Shown in pieces: positions 52,082 to 60,658 of a DNA stretch of 64,000 nucleotides; within the stretch, counting starts at the first letter, position 1, and every line of letters starts with the position of its first letter. The stretch is taken from positions 1 to 64,000 of the forward strand of contig CAZRSF010000030.1 in the NCBI GenBank assembly GCA_964602655.1, read 5' to 3'. The translations under genes and the position numbers were made by a program. The DNA is from Moduliflexus sp964602655. Its GTDB lineage: Bacteria; Moduliflexota; Moduliflexia; Moduliflexales; Moduliflexaceae. The notes below the pieces were generated by a model, which worked only from the letters and a program-made list of their open reading frames with translations, did no database searches and was not told the DNA's origin.

Positions 52082-53242
52082 ATGAAAAACTCGTTTCGTG
52101 CTCATCTTGTCTTTTTAGGCGTCATTGTCGCACTCTGGGGCGCGCAAAGCTGCCAACACGATTCCTCGCCTACGTCGTCCGCCACTTCGCCTGCTTCAGA
52201 TACAAAACCTGCGCTGACCCCGACAACGGGAGCGCTTTCAATCGAAGGAACATTGGTTGGCGCTGTCAGCCGACGCGCCTTGCCGAATGTCCAGGTCAAA
52301 CTCGGCGCTCACACTGCGATCACGGATGCGCAGGGGAAATTTACGTTTGCGAATGCGAAGGACACGCCGTTGTCTTTTCAGGTGAGCGGCGAAACCGTGT
52401 ACACGCGAGTCGCCGCAATCGAGAACAATGCGAGCATTGAGCTTGACGCCATTGAAAAAGACAGCGGCTTTCATCTCGGTTTTTATCGAGAACTCGCCAG
52501 AGGGAACCATCCGACGGAACAGCATCTCTATCCGTTGCAACGCTGGACAAGCCCCCCGACGTTTTACATTGATACCAATCCGGCGGCCACGAATGATCCG
52601 GAAATTTCCAGAGAGACGATTGAGTCTGTCAGACAGCTTATCACGAAGATGACGCCGATTTTTACCGGAGAGGTGTTCGAGGCTGCCGACATTCAACTGC
52701 ACTACTTTGGCGGGTATGATTTTTCGTTGATTCCCGACAATACGATAGTGATTTCGTTTGACGATTCGTTAATGGACAGAGGGGCGATGGGGGTCACGTT
52801 TACTGAGCCGAGCTTTCAAGCTGCGCCAACCGGAGCGCTGTCGAAGGCATGGATTTTTGTGTTGAACGCCGACGCTCCTTATCAGAATACCGGAATCAGC
52901 AAAATCGAACTGTTAGCGCACGAGATGGGACATGCGTTCGGTTTTCGACATACATCGCTATTGCCGTCCGTGATGATGAAAATCGGCGTGTTTGGGGGAA
53001 CGTACAGCAGCCATGATCGCCTGCACATGTCTCTCGTCTATCACCGCCCGTTCGGTAATACGGATATTGACGCCGACCCGCTGCCGAATCAAAAATCATT
53101 TGGGGAACTTCCAGGCCGACAGGCATTTATTGATCGCGCGCCCGTGTCTCTTTCTCCAAAGATGAAGAGCGATCCGTCCCGATTATCAAGCCCAACCGCC
53201 TACCTGTTTTCTACCGTGCCCGGCCACAACATTTCCGAATAA
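52082..53242 (+). CDS. Lipoprotein metzincin-type metalloprotease
   Basis: A 386-aa protein with a lipoprotein signal (FLGVIVALWGAQSC, Cys about residue 24), then a Ser/Thr/Pro-rich linker. A carboxypeptidase regulatory-like beta domain follows at about 50-115 (SIEGTLVGAVSRRALPNVQV; TDAQGKFTFANAK). The protease domain has the long zinc motif LLAHEMGHAFGFRH (HExxHxxGxxH) followed by SVMM as a likely Met-turn. All zinc ligands and the catalytic Glu are present, so activity is expected. Substrate unknown. ATG 52082 follows GGGGGATT. Located on the outer or inner envelope surface. Confidence 0.82.
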   Translation: MKNSFRAHLVFLGVIVALWGAQSCQHDSSPTSSATSPASDTKPALTPTTGALSIEGTLVGAVSRRALPNVQVKLGAHTAITDAQGKFTFANAKDTPLSFQVSGETVYTRVAAIENNASIELDAIEKDSGFHLGFYRELARGNHPTEQHLYPLQRWTSPPTFYIDTNPAATNDPEISRETIESVRQLITKMTPIFTGEVFEAADIQLHYFGGYDFSLIPDNTIVISFDDSLMDRGAMGVTFTEPSFQAAPTGALSKAWIFVLNADAPYQNTGISKIELLAHEMGHAFGFRHTSLLPSVMMKIGVFGGTYSSHDRLHMSLVYHRPFGNTDIDADPLPNQKSFGELPGRQAFIDRAPVSLSPKMKSDPSRLSSPTAYLFSTVPGHNISE

Positions 53243-53284
53243 CTGCGCGATGCCCTATTATTCAGGGCATTATAGGGCACGAAA

Positions 53285-53317
53285 AGCTGTCAGACACGTC
53301 GAACGTGCCTGACAGCT
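53285..53317. repeat. Palindromic repeat family A, copy 4
   Basis: AGCTGTCAGACACGT, CGA, ACGTGCCTGACAGCT: the 14-3-14 design with one G-T-type mismatch, 43 nt after the metalloprotease stop. Confidence 0.85.
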
Positions 53318-53519
53318 TTGTCATAACCATGATCAAATATTCGGCATGAGTTATGGTACAAGTTTTACAGATATTTCTGTTTCTGACGCAAAAGTGGTAT
53401 CGTTTTTCGGGTAATTTTTTTCTCAAAAGCGTAAATTTCTATTGACAACATTATTCATAAAACGCATCGTATAATTCAAGAAATGAGTTGTGACGCTGTT
53501 AACCGTTTACTGATTGCCG

Positions 53520-54206
53520 ATGACAACTTTCAATAATATCATAAATAATAAGAATTTGTTGGTTGCGTGGAACTTTTTTGCAACGACCTTGTCAAAAAAC
53601 GTAGATACCGTAAGCGTCTCCAAATTAGGAGAAGGAGAGACGCATACGTTGATCTCGGATGAGGAACTTGTATCATTCTCGCAGCGAGGTGATACCAATG
53701 CGTTTGAACAATTGATCATTCGCTATCAGCGTCAGGTGTTTCATCTGATTTATCAGATGACCAATAATGCGGAGGTTGTCGAAGACATTGGGCAGGATGT
53801 GTTTATTGCTGCCTTTAAAGGAATAAAAGATTTTCACGGCAAGTCATCGTTCTTTACCTGGTTGTACCGCATCGCGATCAATCATTGTAAAAATTATTTG
53901 GCTGCATCTACTCGAATCCAAAATTTCGAAACCCGGTATCGCAAAGAAGAATCGCTTGATGAGATTACGGAAGATTACGAAGAAAATCCGCAAAGTTTGT
54001 TGTTGGCAAAAGAGTTTGTCGAACAGTTGGAAGGCGCATTAGCCATTCTGCCCGCAGAGCAGCGCGTTGTCGTGACGCTCTGTGAATTTCAGGGGTTGTC
54101 GTATGAGGAGATTGCCGACATTCTGGAATGCCCGGTTGGGACTGTTCGCTCGCGACTCTCGCGCGCAAGAACTGCGTTGCAAGACATATTAGATCACACG
54201 CTATGA
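53520..54206 (+). CDS. ECF sigma factor (RpoE/AlgU-like)
   Basis: A 228-aa extracytoplasmic-function sigma factor. Region 2 reads DEELVSFSQRGDTNAFEQLI, NNAEVVEDIGQDVFIAAFKG and SSFFTWLYRIAINHCKNYL. Region 4 reads LPAEQRVVVTLCEFQGLSYE, EIADILECPVGTVRSRLSRA. Start uncertain: ATG 53520 has no ribosome binding site and adds about 43 unlike residues; TTG 53649, with AGGAGAG upstream, would begin at the usual place. TTGACA (53442) and TATAAT (53470) lie upstream but 22 nt apart. It heads the order sigma, anti-sigma, RseB-like, HtrA-like, as in algU-mucA-mucB-mucD. Confidence 0.92.
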   Translation: MTTFNNIINNKNLLVAWNFFATTLSKNVDTVSVSKLGEGETHTLISDEELVSFSQRGDTNAFEQLIIRYQRQVFHLIYQMTNNAEVVEDIGQDVFIAAFKGIKDFHGKSSFFTWLYRIAINHCKNYLAASTRIQNFETRYRKEESLDEITEDYEENPQSLLLAKEFVEQLEGALAILPAEQRVVVTLCEFQGLSYEEIADILECPVGTVRSRLSRARTALQDILDHTL

Positions 54207-54253
54207 GGTGAAAATGATGCCGTCCGAAAGGCGCGTTCTTTTCACGTCAAGAT

Positions 54254-54967
54254 GTGACCAGCAATGTTATGAAGTGTGATGCCTATCGTATTCTTATTAC
54301 TGGATACATTGACGAAGTTCTTTCTGAAAATGAAAATCGGATGCTCAAACAGCATCTTCAGACCTGTGAATCATGCCTTCATCATCTCCAACGCCAGGAG
54401 GCGTTGCGAACGACGCTCAAACGCTATGCGTTTCTTCAGGAACCGCCCGTTGTGCCTTTGAATTTTGCCCAAAAAGTGACAGCGCAGCTTCAACCGGAAA
54501 CCGTGTCTGTTTTTCAGCCGGAACGTTTGACGCAGCGTATTCGACAAGGGGTGCTTCGTTTTGTGGAGGCATGGAGTATCAATCTGAAGGCCAACCCGTT
54601 TGCCTGGACTGCGGCGGTGTCTTGCGCCATGATGCTTGTGGTCGGATTGCTCGCGTTCAACATGTTCTATTCCCCTGCCGCTCATCAGCCTGTTCAGCTT
54701 GAAGCGAAAGCTTCTGTCGAATCGGCGGTAACGCCGGCAGTACTTTCTGTTCAATCGGAACCGCTGCCGAATGTGATCTCTGACGCAGAGAATCCTTCGG
54801 TCTTCGAAATCGGGTTTGTCGAAGAACAATCGTCTGTTGCTCCGGCGCAAGCGCGAACGACAGCTTCCGAGGGATATGTCTATTCGCACGTGGTTGGAGG
54901 GTATCAAGACCGCCTGATTGATGATATCATGTTTGTCGGGTATGCCCAGGACGCAGTCATACAGTAA
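54254..54967 (+). CDS. Transmembrane anti-sigma factor with zinc-type N-terminus
   Basis: A 237-aa protein (GTG 54254; ATG 54269 is an alternative, beginning MKCDAYR). The N-terminal anti-sigma domain carries the HxxxCxxC zinc motif (QHLQTCESCLHH). One membrane helix follows at about residues 115-135 (AAVSCAMMLVVGLLAFNMFY), and then a periplasmic tail of about 100 residues. The layout fits an RseA/MucA-like factor that holds the ECF sigma at the membrane. It would be released by HtrA/DegS-type cleavage and then by RseP. It lies 47 nt after the sigma gene. Confidence 0.85.
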   Translation: MTSNVMKCDAYRILITGYIDEVLSENENRMLKQHLQTCESCLHHLQRQEALRTTLKRYAFLQEPPVVPLNFAQKVTAQLQPETVSVFQPERLTQRIRQGVLRFVEAWSINLKANPFAWTAAVSCAMMLVVGLLAFNMFYSPAAHQPVQLEAKASVESAVTPAVLSVQSEPLPNVISDAENPSVFEIGFVEEQSSVAPAQARTTASEGYVYSHVVGGYQDRLIDDIMFVGYAQDAVIQ

Positions 54968-55022
54968 GCAAGGATTCATCATCGGTCGCAATATGGGAAT
55001 ACAGCAACTTATAGGGATAAGA

Positions 55023-56129
55023 ATGAGAACGAGGAAGTGGGCGATCATCATGGCGTATGTCTGCGCCGTCATCGCGCTTCTTCCTTCGGCGAGTGTGGCG
55101 CAGAAAGATGCTGAAGAGGCATTGAACCCAATCAGAACGCTCACTTTCGATGATATTTTACAGATGCTTGATTCCTCCGAGAAACGCTTTAGCTACCTCG
55201 GCACGAAATTTGTTATTGATTATACCCCCACCCGACGTTCGACAACGTTAGTCAAAGTCACGTATGGCGCAGGCTTGGAAAAAAAAGAGGTTTCTCCGCT
55301 TCAACATGGCGAATCGCAGATTATCCTCGATGATGGAAAATATTTATGGCACTATATTCCATCGCAAGCGTCAGTCATTAAGAAAAAGCAACAATTGTCA
55401 TTAGGCAAAATTTCTCAGCGGATTTATTCGCAAAATAAGCTCATTCAAGAAAATTATACGATTCGAATCGAACAGCAGAACGTTGACACGCTTTCGCCGA
55501 CGGTGTCGCAGATTCCGTCAATCATGGGTGATGTGCTGGTCATGTTCGAGCCGAAAAGCCACGATCGCCCATCCTGGAAACTCTGGATTGAGAGCGAACA
55601 CGGACTGATCGTGCGTACTGAAGTGTATGATGTCGAAGGAAATTTAGCGTTGCTGTCAGCGTTTTCCGAACTGACGTTCCAGCCGAAACTGTCAGAAAAA
55701 TCGTTTGTCGTAACGGTTCCCAAAGGGACGAAAATGGAAACGTCGGTGGAAAATCATTTCCATACGATTGAGGAAGCCCAGACCCAGGCGAGTTTTTCGA
55801 TTGTCGCGCCGACCTATCTGCCGCCGGGCTTTCTGCTGAATTCTGTCATCTCTTCGCCGACAGAACGCGGCGAAAAAGTGCAATTAGGCTACATTGACGG
55901 CATGAGCACGATTTCCGTCTTCGAAGAAAAACAGGCGGCAGCGGTGGATACATCTCAAGGAACCAGTAAAGAAGTCGAAATCAATAGTTCGATCAAAGGA
56001 ACATTTCATGATCACGGCCTGATAAAAATTTTGCGATGGGCGCTTGATAATGAACGCTTCGTCACGCTTGTCGGCGAAGTCGCTGACGCCGAACTCGTTA
56101 AAATTGCCGCCTCGATTACGGCGGAATAA
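55023..56129 (+). CDS. MucB/RseB-like periplasmic regulator
   Basis: A 368-aa exported protein (signal IIMAYVCAVIALLPSASVAQ). The N-terminal half has the LolA/RseB-like fold (RSTTLVKVTYGAGLEKKEVS; ILDDGKYLWHYIPSQ; HDRPSWKLWIESEHGLIVRT). The C-terminal half is a smaller RseB-like domain (FSIVAPTYLPPGFLLNSVIS; VQLGYIDGMSTISVFEEK). Such proteins shield the anti-sigma factor's periplasmic tail and sense lipids or LPS. ATG 55023 follows AGGGATAAGA. It lies between the anti-sigma and protease genes, the position of mucB. Confidence 0.85.
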   Translation: MRTRKWAIIMAYVCAVIALLPSASVAQKDAEEALNPIRTLTFDDILQMLDSSEKRFSYLGTKFVIDYTPTRRSTTLVKVTYGAGLEKKEVSPLQHGESQIILDDGKYLWHYIPSQASVIKKKQQLSLGKISQRIYSQNKLIQENYTIRIEQQNVDTLSPTVSQIPSIMGDVLVMFEPKSHDRPSWKLWIESEHGLIVRTEVYDVEGNLALLSAFSELTFQPKLSEKSFVVTVPKGTKMETSVENHFHTIEEAQTQASFSIVAPTYLPPGFLLNSVISSPTERGEKVQLGYIDGMSTISVFEEKQAAAVDTSQGTSKEVEINSSIKGTFHDHGLIKILRWALDNERFVTLVGEVADAELVKIAASITAE

Positions 56130-56131
56130 GC

Positions 56132-57325
56132 GTGACGTCGAACGCAGCGCAGCGGCCTGTTTGCTCTATCGTGACACATACGCATTTTTTTCAACGAACG
56201 TTGTCGAAAATTTTTTTTCATGCTGCTCTCCTCGTATTTTTTACGCTGAGCATCGCACAAGATGTCCCTGCGCAGAATCCCCAATGCATCCCGTATTCGT
56301 TCGCAGATATTGCGGAAAAGATTCAGCCCGCAGTCGTCAACATCAGCACGACCCAGACAATCGGCGCGATTATCGAGCAAATTCCGCAAACCGGCAACGG
56401 CGAGGAACTGCCACGTTCCCGCGAAAACAATCCGATCCATCAATTCAAACGGCGCAGTTTGGGGTCTGGCCTCATCATCGAAAAAGACGGCTATATTATT
56501 ACCAATAACCATGTGATCGAAGCCTCTAACGAAATTCGCGTCAAACTCTCGGATGATCAGGAATTCCAGGCCAAAATGATCGGGCGGGACGTGAAGACCG
56601 ACATCGCGCTGATTAAAATCGAACCTGTCAAACAAGAATTGCCGGTGGCAGCGTTGGGCAACTCTGATGCGCTGCGTGTCGGCGAGTGGGTGATCGCGGT
56701 GGGCAATCCGTATGGATTGAGCCAGACTGTCACTGCCGGGATCATTAGCGCGAAAGGACGAGTCATCGGCGGCCCCTATGACGATTTCATTCAGACCGAC
56801 GCGTCCATCAATCCCGGTAACAGCGGCGGGCCGTTAGTGAATATCAACGGCGAAGTAATTGGGATCAATTCGGCGATTTTCGGACAGGTCGAACAGAATC
56901 GGTTCGCACAAGGGATCGGGTTTGCGATTCCGATCAATATCGTTCGCGATGTTGTGGACGATTTGCAGCAATACGGCAAGGTGAAACGCGGGTGGGTCGG
57001 GATTGTCATTCAGGAAATTACGCCGGAAATTGCCGCGTCGTTTAACCTTCCGAACACTAAAGGCGCGTTAGTCACGAATATTGTTCCCGATGGGCCGGCG
57101 GATAAGGCTGGCGTTGTGCGCGGCGATGTGATTCTGCGTTTCAATGGCGCTGAAATCGCCCATTCGATTGATTTACCGCGCCTTGCCGCAGACTATGAAC
57201 CCGGCGCAAACAGTTCGCTGCTGCTCAATCGCGACGGCGAAGAAATTCTGCTTCCCCTGACGTTAGGCGAATTTCCAGAGCCGGACGCCTCAACGTTTCC
57301 CTTCGAAGAATTGCCCGTTCAATAA
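56132..57325 (+). CDS. HtrA/DegP-like serine protease with one PDZ domain
   Basis: A 397-aa periplasmic protease. Signal segment FFHAALLVFFTLSIAQDVPA; trypsin-like domain with the triad His in IITNNHVIEA, Asp in VKTDIALIKIE and Ser in NPGNSGGPLVN. One PDZ domain follows (about 295-385; RGWVGIVIQEITPEIAASFN; DGPADKAGVVRGDVILRFNG). The start is probably GTG 56132, 2 nt after the rseB-like stop, so translation is coupled. In mucD position it may degrade misfolded envelope proteins and tune the sigma pathway, or act as the site-1 protease on the anti-sigma factor. Confidence 0.93.
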   Translation: MTSNAAQRPVCSIVTHTHFFQRTLSKIFFHAALLVFFTLSIAQDVPAQNPQCIPYSFADIAEKIQPAVVNISTTQTIGAIIEQIPQTGNGEELPRSRENNPIHQFKRRSLGSGLIIEKDGYIITNNHVIEASNEIRVKLSDDQEFQAKMIGRDVKTDIALIKIEPVKQELPVAALGNSDALRVGEWVIAVGNPYGLSQTVTAGIISAKGRVIGGPYDDFIQTDASINPGNSGGPLVNINGEVIGINSAIFGQVEQNRFAQGIGFAIPINIVRDVVDDLQQYGKVKRGWVGIVIQEITPEIAASFNLPNTKGALVTNIVPDGPADKAGVVRGDVILRFNGAEIAHSIDLPRLAADYEPGANSSLLLNRDGEEILLPLTLGEFPEPDASTFPFEELPVQ

Positions 57326-57357
57326 ACCCTGTCAGGGTTCGAACCCTGACAGGGTTT
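57324..57357. terminator. Perfect palindrome, bidirectional terminator
   Basis: AAACCCTGTCAGGGTTC and its complement form a 34-nt perfect palindrome with A/T ends, overlapping the htrA stop and 8 nt from the end of the convergent GH57 gene. The A-rich left and T-rich right ends suit rho-independent termination in both directions. Half-copies occur near 11295 and 60315. Confidence 0.65.
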
Positions 57358-57364
57358 TGTCATG

Positions 57365-60211
57365 TCAAAACACGCCCAATTCCGCCGAAATCAACAACTG
57401 CCGGTAGCGCTCAACCTGAAAATTCAACCGTTGGGCTAATTTCAGGCATTCCCGCAGAAATTGATACTCTCGAAAAAAACTGTGCAATTCCTGATGCGCG
57501 CTCTCGCTTTCAGTCTGCCCGGCATTTTGCAGCGCCGTTTTGAACAGGTTCATGTAGCGCGGAACCGCGTCCTCGAGAATATCATGCGCCATATTCTGAA
57601 TTTCCGTTTTATCAATCGCCACGCCAATCGTTTCTGCCTGTTCCACTAATCCGAACGTATCGCGCAGCAACGTTAAAAAATTCTCCCAGGTTTTCACGTC
57701 CAACGCATCGTGGCCGCGATTCTGCAAGCTGAGAAAACGACGTGAAAGACGCTCAATGTATTGACGGAGCGCGTCGGTCAAGCGATTCCGCAGCAAGCCC
57801 ATATCCAGCGACAGGCGGTGAACGTTGCCGAGATGCAGAATTTTCTCCAGCGTGGCGCGTAAGACGGCAGGCGAATATTCTCCGACTTCTTTCGAATAGA
57901 GCCGTTCCATCTCAATCATCGCATGATAGGTCAACGCGAATTCCACGGACGCATGGAGCGCGGCGGGCACATGCAGGCTTGCTTTGGTCAACGAATCCAA
58001 CAATTCCACGCTCTCGGTGTACACGGTCTCGATATGGTCTTCCACATGATGCGCGTATTCTTGCAGCACATGGCCGAACACCTGTTCCCGGTCGTCATGA
58101 TACAGATCGTTGAGCGTATAGCGGGTCAGGCCGCGCTGTTCCAACAGGCGGATCGCCTCCTGCGGCGCGTCGCTGCCGCGCTGAGAGATCGCCGCGAAAA
58201 ACGACTCGGCCTCTTCCGCATTCTGAAGGCGTTTGAGGTACGACACCGGTTGTTCGTTCGCGTCATCAAAGGTCGTAAACAGCAAGGTCGAGGCATGTTT
58301 GGTCATCGTATCTTTGGCTTCGATGACACCGCTGAACATCGCGCCGTTGCCGCGTTCTTCGCCGGAAGCATCCTCTGCGGCGGCCTGCGATTTCCCGGCC
58401 AATTCCTGCCATGACTGGATTTTCTGGCAGCGCAGCGCATAAATATGCACCGAATGTTCCTGACGCCCGGCGAGCTTCTTCAACGGATGTTTCGCCGATG
58501 CTTTCGACGATGGTTTCTGCTGAATCTGCGTGGTCAGCAGCAGATGATTGACGGCGCGTTCCGGCGTGTAGATGTCAGGTTTGACATAGTTCAGATACAT
58601 CGTTTTGCCCGTGCCATACTGCGGCATGTTGCTGACGGCGTTTTCAAGCGCGTCCAGCATGTTCGCTTCGAGATCGGGCGCGGCCAATCCCTCGACCAGT
58701 TGGATCGCTCTGGCGGCGTAGCGCATGTTTTGCACCGGTTCTAAGCCGGAGACATCATTGAAAAACCAGCCGCAGCTTGTGTACGTGAACATCGAATATT
58801 TTTGCGCTTCCAACAATCGCAAGGCGAGCGACTGCTCTTCTTCGTTCAGCGGATGCTCGGCATGACGCTCGAAAAACGTTTTGAGCGTGTTGTCGGACGG
58901 GTCAAGCACGTATTCGATATAATCGTTCCGCGCCGCCCAGGGATCGCGCAGCACGGTGCGGCCTTTTTCTTCGAACAATTCGGCCAATCCGTCGCGCAGC
59001 AGGTCGAACGCCTCGCGCAACGGCGTGCGCCATTCCTGATTCCACCCGGCGGGACTATCCACTGCGCAGCCGCAATCGCGATACCAGCGCCCCACGCCGT
59101 GCGAGCAGCTCCAGGACGTGCCTTCGCCTTCCTCGCTGCCGGGCTTGAGTTCCACTTGCATCTTCGGCGGGCAGAGCGCTAAAAAGCGGCTGTAATTCGT
59201 CACTTCCACCTGCATGGATGGCAGTTTATTGGTCAGCAGCGCGGCGAGACTCATATCGCCGGAGCGTTCGTGATGGCCGTAGATTTCGCCGTCGGTCGCC
59301 ACATGCACTAACACGCGGGGCGCGGATGAGCGCGCTGCCGCTTCCTGAATTTTCTGGGCGAATAGATTGGTATTTTGCAGCAAGTGGCTGAAACTGATTT
59401 CAGAGGAGAGGCCGCCGTCATAAAAAAAGGCGTCAATGTATTGATCGGAAGAATATCGAATCGCCTCCGTTCCGTTTGCCTCGTCGTTATTCTCCTGCAA
59501 CTCCGGCGCGTGAGGATCGTTGATCGGCGCGTGTTTTCGCGGGGAGGCTGCCGAAGCATTTTCTTTTTTAAAGAGGCGATACGGCTGGGCAATATCAATG
59601 CCGTTGCCACTGACATCATGCCAGGCGTCTTCGCCGATTTTGCGAACGCTTTGCGCCTGCGTCGGCGACAGAATGACGTATTTCAAGCCCTGTTCGATCA
59701 GCAGATTGACCGTTTCGTCATTGATGCCGGTTTCCGGCAGCCAGATCGATTCCGGGGCGCGGCCAAAGCGGTGGCGGAATTCACGAATGCCCCAGAGAAT
59801 TTGCGTGATCGCGTCGCGCGTATTCGCTAACGGCAGCATGATGTGGTTATAGACCTGCGCAATCGCGTTGCCATGCCCCTGTTGCTGCTGACAGCTTTGC
59901 GCGTCGGCGGCGAGAATCTTCCGATACACTTCCGGCGCATGCTGCTCTAACCAGGCAAACAGCGTGGGGCCGACATTGAAATTGAGATGCGCGAAATTAT
60001 TTTCCAACGACAGGATATGCCCGTGACCGTCCATCACGCGCGACCGGGTGTTCGGCTTATAACATTCGCTGGTAATCCGCTCGTTCCAATCATGATACGG
60101 CGCGGCGCTCTCCTGGCGCGGAATGCTTTGCGTCCAGGGATTCTCTCTGGGAGGTTGATAAAAATGCCCATGAATCACCACAAAAATTTTCTTCTGTTCG
60201 GTCGTCGTCAT
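57365..60211 (-). CDS. Glycoside hydrolase family 57-like protein with DUF3536
   Basis: A 948-aa protein. The N-terminal GH57 barrel begins VVIHGHFYQPPRENPWTQ and includes FNVGPTLFAWLEQHAPEVY, SIWLPETGINDETVNLL and VLVHVATDGEIYGHHERSGD with likely catalytic acidic residues. The long C-terminal part is helical and of the DUF3536 type (ASVEFALTYHAMIEMERLYS). GH57 enzymes act on alpha-glucans (amylase, branching enzyme, 4-alpha-glucanotransferase), but DUF3536 members are uncharacterised. No signal peptide, so cytoplasmic. It stands alone; its start is followed upstream by 440 nt of repeats. Confidence 0.88.
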   Translation of the reverse strand: MTTTEQKKIFVVIHGHFYQPPRENPWTQSIPRQESAAPYHDWNERITSECYKPNTRSRVMDGHGHILSLENNFAHLNFNVGPTLFAWLEQHAPEVYRKILAADAQSCQQQQGHGNAIAQVYNHIMLPLANTRDAITQILWGIREFRHRFGRAPESIWLPETGINDETVNLLIEQGLKYVILSPTQAQSVRKIGEDAWHDVSGNGIDIAQPYRLFKKENASAASPRKHAPINDPHAPELQENNDEANGTEAIRYSSDQYIDAFFYDGGLSSEISFSHLLQNTNLFAQKIQEAAARSSAPRVLVHVATDGEIYGHHERSGDMSLAALLTNKLPSMQVEVTNYSRFLALCPPKMQVELKPGSEEGEGTSWSCSHGVGRWYRDCGCAVDSPAGWNQEWRTPLREAFDLLRDGLAELFEEKGRTVLRDPWAARNDYIEYVLDPSDNTLKTFFERHAEHPLNEEEQSLALRLLEAQKYSMFTYTSCGWFFNDVSGLEPVQNMRYAARAIQLVEGLAAPDLEANMLDALENAVSNMPQYGTGKTMYLNYVKPDIYTPERAVNHLLLTTQIQQKPSSKASAKHPLKKLAGRQEHSVHIYALRCQKIQSWQELAGKSQAAAEDASGEERGNGAMFSGVIEAKDTMTKHASTLLFTTFDDANEQPVSYLKRLQNAEEAESFFAAISQRGSDAPQEAIRLLEQRGLTRYTLNDLYHDDREQVFGHVLQEYAHHVEDHIETVYTESVELLDSLTKASLHVPAALHASVEFALTYHAMIEMERLYSKEVGEYSPAVLRATLEKILHLGNVHRLSLDMGLLRNRLTDALRQYIERLSRRFLSLQNRGHDALDVKTWENFLTLLRDTFGLVEQAETIGVAIDKTEIQNMAHDILEDAVPRYMNLFKTALQNAGQTESESAHQELHSFFREYQFLRECLKLAQRLNFQVERYRQLLISAELGVF

Positions 60212-60471
60212 CTATGTGTATGGTCGTCGTCTCGCTGCAACGGTCTTTCCCACTCGTCGAAAAGGCTGGCAGCGCAGAACACGAACCTCTTGCGCAATAT
60301 GTCGTCGTAAGTATCGAACGTGTGAACCCTGGCAGGGTTTTAAGTCAGAAATAGCGCTATGGGAGCAGTCGGAAACCTGTCAATAAAAAAAGAGGCGTTC
60401 TGGTTGTCGAAATTGTATTTTGATAGGGATGCCAACCAAAAAATAAACGAAGGAATGAAAAATTGCATCTG

Positions 60472-60620
60472 TTTACGTACCGGCGGACAGCCTTGTCCGC
60501 CGAAACCGGAGCGAGCAAGCGCCTGCTGAAGGTGTCCGCCGTGATGCACCACGCGAGCCGCCATCGAATGCGATATGTACTGGTCAAGACGGCGGACAAG
60601 GCTGTCCGCCGGTACGTAAA
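60472..60620. mobile_element. MITE-like element with perfect 30-bp terminal inverted repeats
   Basis: Both ends read inward TTTACGTACCGGCGGACAGC followed by CTTGTCCGCC, identical over 30 bp. An 89-bp interior without a gene lies between them. The element fills the gap between GH57 and the next gene; no other gene is visible in 60212-60658. Partial relatives occur at 32776 and 37807. It is not linked to any transposase that I can see. Confidence 0.7.
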
Positions 60621-60658
60621 TAGATACGAAAAATTAAATCGGTGTCAATGCGGCTGAA

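Noticed and set aside
53442..53475. TTGACA / TATAAT as the promoter of the ECF sigma operon
   Set aside because: The hexamers are good but 22 nt apart, too far for a normal promoter; kept only as a remark because one of them may belong to a different promoter.
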